From Flexivirga endophytica (GTDB taxonomy: Bacteria > Actinomycetota > Actinomycetes > Actinomycetales > Dermatophilaceae): a stretch of DNA of 64,000 bases. The notes under the pieces are model-generated. The model was not told the DNA's origin and searched no databases. It worked only from the letters and a program-made list of their open reading frames with translations. Every line of letters begins with the position of its first letter. The first letter of the stretch is position 1. Where the stretch lies: assembly GCF_014640635.1 (NCBI RefSeq), contig NZ_BMHI01000005.1, positions 186,001 through 250,000 of the forward strand. Direction: 5' to 3'. The position numbers were made by a program, and so were the translations under genes. This document shows positions 36,501 to 43,664 of this stretch, piece after piece.

Positions 36501-38381
36501 GTCTTCGGCAACGGCATGCTGTTGTCGGAGCACATCCGGCTGGTCGCCGCGTTCGACCACCGGCACATCTTCCTGGACCCCGACCCGGTCGCTGCGACGT
36601 CGTATGCCGAGCGCCGCCGCCTGTTCGACCTGCCGCGGTCATCCTGGGCCGACTACGACACGTCGCTGATCTCCGAGGGTGGTGGCGTCCACCCTCGGAC
36701 CGCCAAGTCCATCCCCATCACATCGCAGGTCCGCGCCGCTCTCGGCCTGACCGACGACGTCACCAAGCTGACGCCGAACGAGCTCATGCGGGCCGTTCTG
36801 CTGGCCCCGGTCGACCTGTTCTGGAACGGCGGTATCGGCACCTACATCAAGGCGTCCACCGAGACTTCGGCTGACATCGGCGACCGGGCAAACGACCAGA
36901 TCCGGGTCAACGGCGCGGAGATGCAGGTGAAGGTGATCGGCGAGGGCGGCAACCTCGGTGCCAGTCAGATGGGCCGCATCGAGGCGGCGCATCATGGCAT
37001 CCGGGTCAACACCGACGCGATCGACAACTCCGCCGGTGTCGACACCTCCGACCACGAGGTCAACATCAAGATCCTGGTCACCGACCTGATGCGCAAGGGG
37101 CGCTTCGATCTCGAGCAGCGCAACACGCTGCTGCACTCGATGACCGACGAGATCGCCGTGCAGGTGCTGCGGGACAACTACGAGCAGAACGTCCTGCTCG
37201 GCAACGCCCGCGCGCAGAAGCACGCGATGTTGCCGGTGCACCAGCGGCTCATCCACTGGTTGGAGCAGCGCGGAGAGCTCGACCGCGAGTTGGAGTTCCT
37301 GCCGGACGACGCACAGATCGACCAGCGGGCGAGCAATGACGACGGACTGACCTCACCGGAGTTCTCGGTCTTGGTCGCCTATTCGAAACTGGCGCTGAAG
37401 GCCGACCTGAGCAAGTCGGAGCTCACCGACGACCCGTGGTTCCAGGAGCGCCTGGCGGCATACTTCCCGAAGCAGATCCGCGAGCACTACACCGCGGAGC
37501 TGGCAGAGCATCCGTTGCGCCGGGAGATCGTCATCAACCAGGTCGTCAACTCGATGATCAACCGCGGTGGCATCACCTTCGCCTACCGGGTCGCCGAGGA
37601 GACCGGCGCCGGACCGGAGCAGATCGCGCGTGCCTTCGTGGTCGCGCGGGAGGTCTTCGGGCTGACCGAGTTCGTCACGCAGGTTGAGGCGTTGGACAAC
37701 AAGGTGCCGACCGACTCGCAGACGACGCTCTACCTGGAGTTCCGGCGGTTGCTGGACCGGGCGACCCGCTGGCTGGTGCACAGCCGGCCGGCGCGCCTCG
37801 ACATCGCCGCCGAGATCGAGCGGTTCGAGCCGGTCGTGCGCGAGCTGACCTCGAAGCTGCCCGAGATGCTGCAGGGTTCGGAGCGCGAGCGCTGGCGGAC
37901 CCGATGCGAGGAGATGAGCGAGGGCGGCGTGCCGCCGCAGCTGACCGGCTGGGCGGCGGCACTGCTGGACTCCTACTCGCTGTTGGACATCACCGAGCAG
38001 GCCATCAGCACCAAGACGCCCGTCGCGGACGTCGCGGCGGTCTACTTCATGCTGTCCGAGCGCCTCGGCATCGACCGCATCCTGCAGGCTGTCTCGCGGT
38101 TGCCGCGGGACGACCGGTGGGACGCGCTGGCCCGTGGTGCGGTGCGTGACGACCTGTATGCCGTGCTCGACTCGTTCACGGCGGCGGTCATCGCCGACAC
38201 ACCGTCGGGGGAGTCCGCGGAGCAGCGACTGGACCGCTGGGTCACCGAGAACTCCGACTCGATCAATCGCGCTCAGCAAGCGCTGGTCGGTGTCGCGGAG
38301 CTCGACGAGGCCGGCCTGGCGCCGCTGTCGGTGGCACTGCGCACGCTGCGTTCGGTGGTGCGGTCGGGTTCGGCGCGGTAA
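33522..38381 (+). CDS. gdh: NAD-specific glutamate dehydrogenase, large (GDH180) type
   Basis: Oxidatively deaminates L-glutamate to 2-oxoglutarate with NAD+. About 1619 residues, the size of M. tuberculosis Rv2476c (1624). Seen: an N-terminal regulatory region with ACT-like segments ([20 protein letters not shown]), the catalytic dehydrogenase core around residues 800-1250 ([20 protein letters not shown] followed by the substrate loop [53 protein letters not shown]), and a long C-terminal helical domain. ATG 33522 ([12 protein letters not shown]) is chosen; GTG 33468 would add 18 basic residues. A strong terminator follows. Confidence 0.96.
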   Translation: [1619 protein letters not shown]

Positions 38382-38388
38382 TGACGAC

Positions 38389-38426
38389 CGAAGGAGGCGC
38401 CCGGCACCGGCCGGGCGCCTCCTTCG
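38389..38426 (+). terminator. Intrinsic terminator of the glutamate dehydrogenase gene
   Basis: Perfect 17-bp inverted repeat, arms 38389-38405 and 38410-38426, loop ACCG, beginning eight bases after the gdh stop. It separates gdh from pdtaS, whose start follows 30 bases later. Confidence 0.9.
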
Positions 38427-38456
38427 CCATACCGAGGTGCTGACTAGGCTCGGCAC

Positions 38457-39935
38457 GTGCCCTCGATGAACGACGTGCTGAGCGAGCACACCGACCTGGA
38501 CCAGTCCGCGTGGGAATGGCTGCACCTGCTGGTCTCTGACTGGCAGCTGCTGGCGGACCTGTCCTTCGCGGACCTGGTCCTGTGGGTGCCGACGCGCGAC
38601 CGCAGTTGGGTCGCGGCGGCGCACGTGCGGCCGACCACCGGTGTCGGCGTCTTCGTCAACGACGTCGTCGGCAGCCGGATCGACCACACCCGCCAGCGCA
38701 CGGTCGCCCAGGCGTATGCCGGGCCGGAGATCGTCCGGTCGCACTCCACCATGTGGCGGGACGATCTCCCGGTGCGCGAGGAGGCGATCCCGGTGGTGCA
38801 GCGCCGCAGTCCGGTGGCGGTGCTGACCCGCCATACCAACCTCGCGTCGATGCGCACGCCCAGCCGGCTCGAGGTCACCTACCTGGCGACTGCCGATGCG
38901 CTGTCCCGGATGATCGCGTCCGGTGACTTCCCCAACGCGGCGGCGGCACCGGCCAGTCGGCGCGGTGCGCCGCGGGTGGGCGACGGCGTGCTCCGGCTCG
39001 ACGCCGAGGGCAACGTCACCTACGCCAGCCCCAACGCCGTGTCCGCCCTGCATCGTCTGGGCCATGACGAGCAATTGGTCGGCGCCCGACTCGCTTCGGC
39101 GCTGGGCCAGGTGCTGCCCGAACGCGGGCCGGTCGACGAGGAGCTGATGATGGTGCTCACCGGTCGGGTGCCGTGGAGCACCGAGATCGAGTCGCGCAGC
39201 GCGTATGTCAGTGCCCGGTCCATTCCGTTGTCCGAGGGCGGGCGCCGGACCGGTGCGGTGTTGCTGGTGCGCGACGTCAGCGAGGTCCGACGGCGCGAGC
39301 GCGAGCTGCTGAGCAAGGACGCGACCATCCGCGAGATCCATCACCGGGTCAAGAACAACCTGCAGACGGTCGCGGCGGTGCTGCGGTTGCAGGCCCGCCG
39401 GCTGGACGACCCGCAGGCGCGGGCAGCGCTCGCCGGCGCAGTGCGCCGGGTGGGCACGATCGCGGCGGTGCACGAGACGCTCAGTGGTGACTGGGACGAC
39501 ACGACGCCCTTCGACGAGATCGCCGAGAGCTCGCTGCGCTCCGCGGTGGAGATCAGCAACCGGTCGCAGGAGCGGGTCAGCGCGGCTCTCACCGGCACCT
39601 TCGGGTCACTGCACGCCGAGGACGCCACGGCGGTCGCGATGATCATCGCCGAGCTGGTGCAGAACGCCATCGAGCACGGCTTCGCCCGGTACGGCGGACA
39701 TGTGACCCTCGACGCCGAGCGCAGCACCAGCGAGGACGGCGAGGAACTGCTGCGGGTGACAGTCACCGACGACGGCGCGGGTCTGCCCGAGGGCTTCGAC
39801 CCGGCGCGTTCGGGACTGGGCATCCAGATCGTGCGGTCCTTCGTGCAGGACCTGCGCGGGGAGATCAGTTGGTCACGGGTGGAGCCGCACGGCACGCAAG
39901 TGCGCTTCGTGGCACGGCTGCGGGAGGAGGGTTGA
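38457..39935 (+). CDS. pdtaS: PdtaS-type sensor histidine kinase
   Basis: Soluble histidine kinase of about 492 residues that in mycobacteria phosphorylates the RNA-binding antiterminator PdtaR and governs ribosome and redox genes. Domains in order: GAF-like N-terminal domain (to about 165), PAS domain (VLRLDAEGNVTYASPNAVSA), HisKA_2 with the motif IREIHHRVKNNLQTVAAVLR (phospho-acceptor around His295/His296) and HATPase_c (ELVQNAIEHGF, SGLGIQIVRS). No membrane segment. Start GTG 38457 or ATG 38466; neither has a clear ribosome site. It converges with whiB1 with a two-base gap, the same arrangement as Rv3220c-Rv3219. The pdtaR partner is not in this window. Confidence 0.93.
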   Translation: MPSMNDVLSEHTDLDQSAWEWLHLLVSDWQLLADLSFADLVLWVPTRDRSWVAAAHVRPTTGVGVFVNDVVGSRIDHTRQRTVAQAYAGPEIVRSHSTMWRDDLPVREEAIPVVQRRSPVAVLTRHTNLASMRTPSRLEVTYLATADALSRMIASGDFPNAAAAPASRRGAPRVGDGVLRLDAEGNVTYASPNAVSALHRLGHDEQLVGARLASALGQVLPERGPVDEELMMVLTGRVPWSTEIESRSAYVSARSIPLSEGGRRTGAVLLVRDVSEVRRRERELLSKDATIREIHHRVKNNLQTVAAVLRLQARRLDDPQARAALAGAVRRVGTIAAVHETLSGDWDDTTPFDEIAESSLRSAVEISNRSQERVSAALTGTFGSLHAEDATAVAMIIAELVQNAIEHGFARYGGHVTLDAERSTSEDGEELLRVTVTDDGAGLPEGFDPARSGLGIQIVRSFVQDLRGEISWSRVEPHGTQVRFVARLREEG

Positions 39936-39937
39936 AC

Positions 39938-40186
39938 TCAGCCGGCGCGGCGGGCGCGGGCGTTGCGACGCTTGAGAGCACGGCGCTCGTCCTCGGACAA
40001 GCCGCCCCAGACACCGGCGTCCTGGCCGGACTCCAGCGCCCACTTCAGGCAGGTGTCGATGACCTCGCAGCGACGACACACCTGTTTGGCGTCCTCGATC
40101 TGCTGCAAGGCGGGTCCCGTGTTGCCGATGGGGAAGAACAGCTCCGGGTCCTCGTCCAGGCATGCAGCGCGATCGCGCCAATCCAT
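39938..40186 (-). CDS. whiB1: WhiB1-type iron-sulfur transcription regulator
   Basis: Small [4Fe-4S] protein of 82 residues that binds the principal sigma factor and DNA and responds to nitric oxide in M. tuberculosis. Seen: four cluster Cys (C9, C37, C40, C46, the last three in VCRRCEVIDTC), the GVWGG turn, and a basic C-terminus (KRRNARARRAG) for DNA binding. Length and synteny with pdtaS identify WhiB1. The long upstream region to about 40458 is AT-richer and should contain its promoter; I could not assign boxes. Confidence 0.96.
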   Translation of the reverse strand: MDWRDRAACLDEDPELFFPIGNTGPALQQIEDAKQVCRRCEVIDTCLKWALESGQDAGVWGGLSEDERRALKRRNARARRAG

Positions 40187-40458
40187 GTGGTTCCGCTCCT
40201 TGCTCCAGACACACGTGCCGAAGGCGCATGCATCAATGAATCGATCGGTGGGGTTGATTGTCCGTGGCGGGGTTCACCCGCATCCGAACGCTCAGATGGC
40301 GGGTACTGACTTCGCCGGTACTTGTCTTCGGCAACGCCTGTGCGCCATACGTTGTTCCCAACTTTCACAGATACCAACAACAATCCACAAGCGGTTTGAC
40401 GAAGATTTTCCTTTCGAAGGGTGAGTTGTCAGTCACACCACGATTGGGTTGACAGGGG
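40187..40458. promoter_or_regulatory. Divergent promoter region of whiB1 and the membrane protein
   Basis: About 270 bases without a gene between divergent starts. It is AT-richer than the surroundings, especially 40345-40450 (for example GAAGATTTTCCTTTCGAAGG). The long untranslated leader typical of whiB1 would fit. No palindrome of convincing length, CRP-like site or riboswitch fold was found by eye. Confidence 0.5.
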
Positions 40459-40902
40459 GTGAACACACTGCAGCGGGGGTCACGGCATACGGTGCATGCC
40501 GTGACGAAGCCTCATCCAGGGCCCCCTTCGCGGCCCCTTTCGACCTGGCGACTGCCCGCGTTGTTGCTGGCGCTGCAGACCCTCGTGCTGGTCATCTTCG
40601 CGGTGGCGCTGGTCGTCGTGGCGATCACCGGCAGCAGCGACGATGCCGGCCGCGCCACGACCGAGGCGGGGACCGTGCTGGCGCTGGGTGCGTGCAGCGG
40701 TCTCCTGGCCTGGGGCTTCTGGCGGGAGCGCAGCCTGGCGCGCACGCCGTCGCTGTTGTGGAACGTGCTCGGCGTGATCGTCGGCTTCACCGTCGCGACG
40801 TCTGGCGCCCCGCTCGTCGGTGCGCTGGTGATCGTGCTCGGGGTGGTGACGTTCGTGGCGTCCTTGCGGGTGCCGAGCTACGAGCTGGACGACGACGAGT
40901 AG
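40459..40902 (+). CDS. Small integral membrane protein (Rv3217c-like)
   Basis: A 147-residue protein with four hydrophobic segments: about 33-57 (LPALLLALQTLVLVIFAVAL), about 70-86, about 98-115 (LLWNVLGVIVGFTVATSG) and about 118-134 (GALVIVLGVVTFVASL), ending in acidic SYELDDDE. Function unknown. Its position beside whiB1 matches the membrane protein Rv3217c in M. tuberculosis. The start is uncertain: GTG 40459 or GTG 40501 (MTKPHPGPPSRPLS), the latter giving a 133-residue protein. Confidence 0.8.
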   Translation: MNTLQRGSRHTVHAVTKPHPGPPSRPLSTWRLPALLLALQTLVLVIFAVALVVVAITGSSDDAGRATTEAGTVLALGACSGLLAWGFWRERSLARTPSLLWNVLGVIVGFTVATSGAPLVGALVIVLGVVTFVASLRVPSYELDDDE

Positions 40903-40903
40903 G

Positions 40904-41665
40904 TCACATGCGCGCGGCGAGCAGCTGGAAGATCAGCGGCATGACCTGCTGTTGCAGCACCTTGTCGGAGTCGAAGCCGTCCCCGTCCAGTGAGTAGAAA
41001 CCATCGCACTTGATGCTCAGTTGCATGGCCGTGCGGCCGTTGCCGATGACCACCAGGTATTTGTCACCATCGTCGGGCTCGATGCTGAGGCGGTGGGTGT
41101 TGAAGGATCCGTCCTTGTAGTAGACGTGCCCGCTGTTCGGCTGTCCGCCGGCACCGGTGTAAACGGTGCGGTCACTGGCGCGCTTGCCGTCGTATGTCGC
41201 CAGGATCGAGTCCTCCGTGCCGACCGAGTCAACGGTGAGGCTGATCTTGTTCGGGTCGACGTTCTTGGAGTTGGAGTCGCCCTTCAGGGACGGTGTGATG
41301 ACCAGCTTGGTCGGGCCTTGTGGGGTGAAGCCGATCTTGGTGGCATCGGGGAAGACGCCGATCAACTCCTTGATGGACAGCAGCCGCCCGGCAGCGGGCC
41401 AGTCGGACTGTGCCACCCCGCCGTCGGTGATCGGCGGGTCGAAGACCGGCAGCTTCTTGTCGAGCACGACCTTGCGCCCGGCACTGTTCGCGACGACGAC
41501 GCCAGGTGAGTCCCACTGCCCGGGTTTCCCCTTCTTGTAGGGCTCGTGCGCCCGCGGGCCGTCCGTCGTGCTGGTCGGCGCCGATGAGCCGCCGCCGCTG
41601 CTGCCACAACCGGCGAGCACGGTCACGGCGATGACACTCGTGGTCATGAGAGCGAGGCGTTTCAT
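40904..41665 (-). CDS. Lipoprotein, third of a paralogous trio
   Basis: Exported lipoprotein of 253 residues, function unknown. Seen: signal peptide MKRLALMTTSVIAVTVLAGC with lipobox LAGC, a Ser/Gly/Thr-rich linker, then the shared domain: WPAAGRLLSIKELIGVFPDA near the start and VLQQQVMPLIFQLLAARM at the end. The same two landmarks recur in both upstream genes, so the three are paralogues. ATG 41665 overlaps the preceding stop (ATGA), with AAAGG upstream. It converges with the small membrane protein gene, leaving one base between them. Confidence 0.85.
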   Translation of the reverse strand: MKRLALMTTSVIAVTVLAGCGSSGGGSSAPTSTTDGPRAHEPYKKGKPGQWDSPGVVVANSAGRKVVLDKKLPVFDPPITDGGVAQSDWPAAGRLLSIKELIGVFPDATKIGFTPQGPTKLVITPSLKGDSNSKNVDPNKISLTVDSVGTEDSILATYDGKRASDRTVYTGAGGQPNSGHVYYKDGSFNTHRLSIEPDDGDKYLVVIGNGRTAMQLSIKCDGFYSLDGDGFDSDKVLQQQVMPLIFQLLAARM

Positions 41666-42483
41666 GCGGCTGCCTTTTCGGTGGTGGTGAACTTTGCCCC
41701 CAGCAGCTGGACCAGCGACGGCACGACAGCCGTGCGGTAGAGCTGCCGGGATTTCAGGTAGTCGTTGGTCAACTTGGTGAAGCCGATGCCGCTGAACCAG
41801 ATCTCGCCGGCGACGTTGCCGTGCTGCACCAGCACCTTGGTGGTGGTGCCGTCGGTGAACGCGGCGGACGTCCCGAGCGACTTGTTGGGGTAGAACGTGT
41901 AGAGCCCCGGCCGCTTCGCCGAGCGGGACCGCGCCTGCGTCAGCTCCTTGGTCCACTGTGTGCCGACCTGCTGCGGTAGGCCGAACCCGCGGATGTTGAT
42001 CATCAGCTTGCTGCGGTCGTCGGTCGGTTCACCGGAAATGGTGAGCTCCAGCGTGCAGGTGGTGGACTTCGCGGTCGCGCCACCGTCGGGCAGGTTGCCG
42101 GTGTGACACTGGTCGGCCTTCACCGCGGTCAGGCCGGGCAGCACCTGCCGCAACTCGGCCTCGGTGAAGACCTCTGTGGCGGACGGCCAGGTGTTGTCCA
42201 TGGGCTTCTTGCCGGTGCGATCCACCTTCACCGCGAAGTGCCCGGACGGGGTGATCTGTTTCGCCGTGGGTGCAGTGTCGCCGCCGGGCGCCGCCGGGGG
42301 AGTGTATGGCGGGACAGGCTTCGGCTTGGTGGCGCGCGAGGTCTTCGACGAACTGCTCGCGCTGGGCTTGGCCTTGGCCGAGCCTCCTGCGGCGTACGCC
42401 GTGTAGGCCGGCACGGTCACCGCGATCGCGACGGCGACGCCGGCGGCGAGGGCGACGTTTCGACGGGTCGTTCGAGAGTTCAT
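41662..42483 (-). CDS. Exported protein, second of a paralogous trio
   Basis: A 273-residue secreted or membrane-anchored protein: N-terminal hydrophobic signal (VALAAGVAVAIAVTVPAYTA, no lipobox Cys), Lys/Ser/Pro-rich linker, then the trio's common domain, with WPSATEVFTEAELRQVLPGL and a Cys pair (ADQCHTG, STTCTLEL) plus C-terminal SRQLYRTAVVPSLVQLLGAK. Unlike its two paralogues it lacks a lipid anchor site and should be anchored by the uncleaved helix or released. Overlaps both neighbours by 4 bases (ATGA), so all three are made together. Function unknown. Confidence 0.85.
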   Translation of the reverse strand: MNSRTTRRNVALAAGVAVAIAVTVPAYTAYAAGGSAKAKPSASSSSKTSRATKPKPVPPYTPPAAPGGDTAPTAKQITPSGHFAVKVDRTGKKPMDNTWPSATEVFTEAELRQVLPGLTAVKADQCHTGNLPDGGATAKSTTCTLELTISGEPTDDRSKLMINIRGFGLPQQVGTQWTKELTQARSRSAKRPGLYTFYPNKSLGTSAAFTDGTTTKVLVQHGNVAGEIWFSGIGFTKLTNDYLKSRQLYRTAVVPSLVQLLGAKFTTTEKAAA

Positions 42484-43220
42484 GCGTACTTTCTCGGCAT
42501 ACGGTCGGCGAGGTCCTTGGCTATCACCGGGAAGATCCCGGTGAGCATCGTGTTGCGCGAATCGTTGAGGGAGCCGAAACCCTTGAAGGTCAGGTCGATC
42601 CAGGCGGCCATGTTGCCGTCGGAGATCAGCACCGAGGCGCGGTTGTTGTCGAGGTAGTAGCTGCCCTTGGCGCTGAACGAGCCGCTGGAGAAGAAGCGCT
42701 CGCCGGACTTGCGGCTGGAGTAGTTCTTGTTGCGTTCGGAGGTCCAGGACTCGGTGACCTTCTCGTCGGCGCCGATGGTGACGATCGTGACGGCGACCGA
42801 GTTGGTGTAGTCGCCGCTGTCCTTCAACGAGACCGACCAGTTGCACGAGGCGTTCTTGGCAGTCGAGTCCGGGCCGCTCACGCCCTTGACACAGTCGCCC
42901 AGCGTGACCGCCGACGCCTCGGGGATCGCGCCCTTGAGCTGATCGGCGGTCAGCACGCTGTCGGCGCTGGGCCACTGCGAGGAGGGCACATTGGGGTCGT
43001 CGGGCTTGGCCAGCGTGAACGACCACGCGCTGCCGCCGGATACGACCTTGCGGTCGGAGTTGCCGGGCAGCGAGCCGTTGACCAAACCGTCCTGTTTGGA
43101 GCCCTCGGTCCACGGTGGTGCGGATGCGGTGCCGCCACCGCTGCTTCCGCTGCACCCGGCCAGCAGACCGACCGCGACCACCACGGAGGCTGCGACGGAC
43201 GCCGCGCGTGCCCTTGCCAT
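42480..43220 (-). CDS. Lipoprotein, first of a paralogous trio
   Basis: Exported lipoprotein of 246 residues. Signal peptide MARARAASVAASVVVAVGLL with lipobox LAGC, Gly/Ser linker, then the common domain: WPSADSVLTADQLKGAIPEA, a Cys pair (LGDCVKG, ASCNWSVSL) and C-terminal NTMLTGIFPVIAKDLADRM. ATG 43220 is preceded by GGGGAG seven bases away, the best ribosome site of the three, consistent with this being the first gene of the operon. The region ahead holds two palindromes. Not recognised beyond this; a DUF3558-like sensor or wall lipoprotein is conceivable. Confidence 0.87.
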   Translation of the reverse strand: MARARAASVAASVVVAVGLLAGCSGSSGGGTASAPPWTEGSKQDGLVNGSLPGNSDRKVVSGGSAWSFTLAKPDDPNVPSSQWPSADSVLTADQLKGAIPEASAVTLGDCVKGVSGPDSTAKNASCNWSVSLKDSGDYTNSVAVTIVTIGADEKVTESWTSERNKNYSSRKSGERFFSSGSFSAKGSYYLDNNRASVLISDGNMAAWIDLTFKGFGSLNDSRNTMLTGIFPVIAKDLADRMPRKYA

Positions 43221-43247
43221 GAATGCACTCCCCTTGATGTTCTGCTC

Positions 43248-43291
43248 GGTCGATCGACCCGGTCGGTCACCTCACGGTGACGCTCATTATG
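43248..43291. promoter_or_regulatory. Leader of the lipoprotein operon with two palindromes
   Basis: GGTCGATCGACC at 43248-43259 is a perfect 12-bp palindrome. GTCACC-TCAC-GGTGAC at 43266-43281 is a 6-4-6 inverted repeat. On the minus strand a possible -10 box CATAAT lies at 43286-43291, just upstream of both, so the palindromes sit where a repressor would act. No convincing -35 box. Confidence 0.45.
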
Positions 43292-43330
43292 ACCTGAGCG
43301 GGCCCCGATCGGTTCCGACGCCCCGGCCGC

Positions 43331-43615
43331 TCATTCGATCTCCAGCAGTATGTCGCCGCCCTCGACCGTGGCCAGGTCCGCCACGGCGAGCCGCCGGATC
43401 CGACCACTCCTGGGGGCCGTGAGCGCAGCCTCGAGCTTCATCGCCTCGATCGTGGCCAGCACGTCGCCCTGCTGCACCCGGTCGCCCTCGGCCACGCCGA
43501 ACGTCACCACTCCGCCGAACGGCGCGGTGATCCCGCCGGTGGTCGACGGGTCCACCTCACCGCTGATGTGCGGGGCGGTCAGCGCCCGTGGGACGGCATA
43601 CAGGGAACGGCCCAT
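43331..43615 (-). CDS. Standalone biotinyl/lipoyl-domain protein
   Basis: A 94-residue protein that is almost only a biotinyl domain: ITAPFGGVVTFGVAEGDRVQ, the attachment motif IEAMKLEAALTAP with the acceptor Lys, and LATVEGGDILLEIE. The canonical AMKM is AMKL. It resembles the C-terminal BCCP domain of pyruvate carboxylases more than TB7.3-type proteins, although a free biotinylated protein (TB7.3, Rv3221c) sits near pdtaS/whiB1 in M. tuberculosis too. No carboxylase subunit is adjacent. The start codon ATG 43615 lies in one arm of a 13-bp inverted repeat. It could be a carrier for an unlinked carboxylase or a remnant. Confidence 0.85.
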   Translation of the reverse strand: MGRSLYAVPRALTAPHISGEVDPSTTGGITAPFGGVVTFGVAEGDRVQQGDVLATIEAMKLEAALTAPRSGRIRRLAVADLATVEGGDILLEIE

Positions 43616-43651
43616 GCCCGAACCCTAACGGGTCGAGACATGGGCCGTTCC
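43604..43651. promoter_or_regulatory. 13-bp inverted repeat over the start codon of the biotinyl-domain gene
   Basis: GGAACGGCCCATG (43604-43616) and CATGGGCCGTTCC (43639-43651) are perfectly complementary with a 22-base loop that itself contains a small ACCC/GGGT stem. It lies between the MFS stop (43665) and the biotinyl gene start on the same strand. It may end MFS transcription, or hide the downstream start codon in mRNA. Confidence 0.6.
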
Positions 43652-43664
43652 GCTGCGGAGAACG

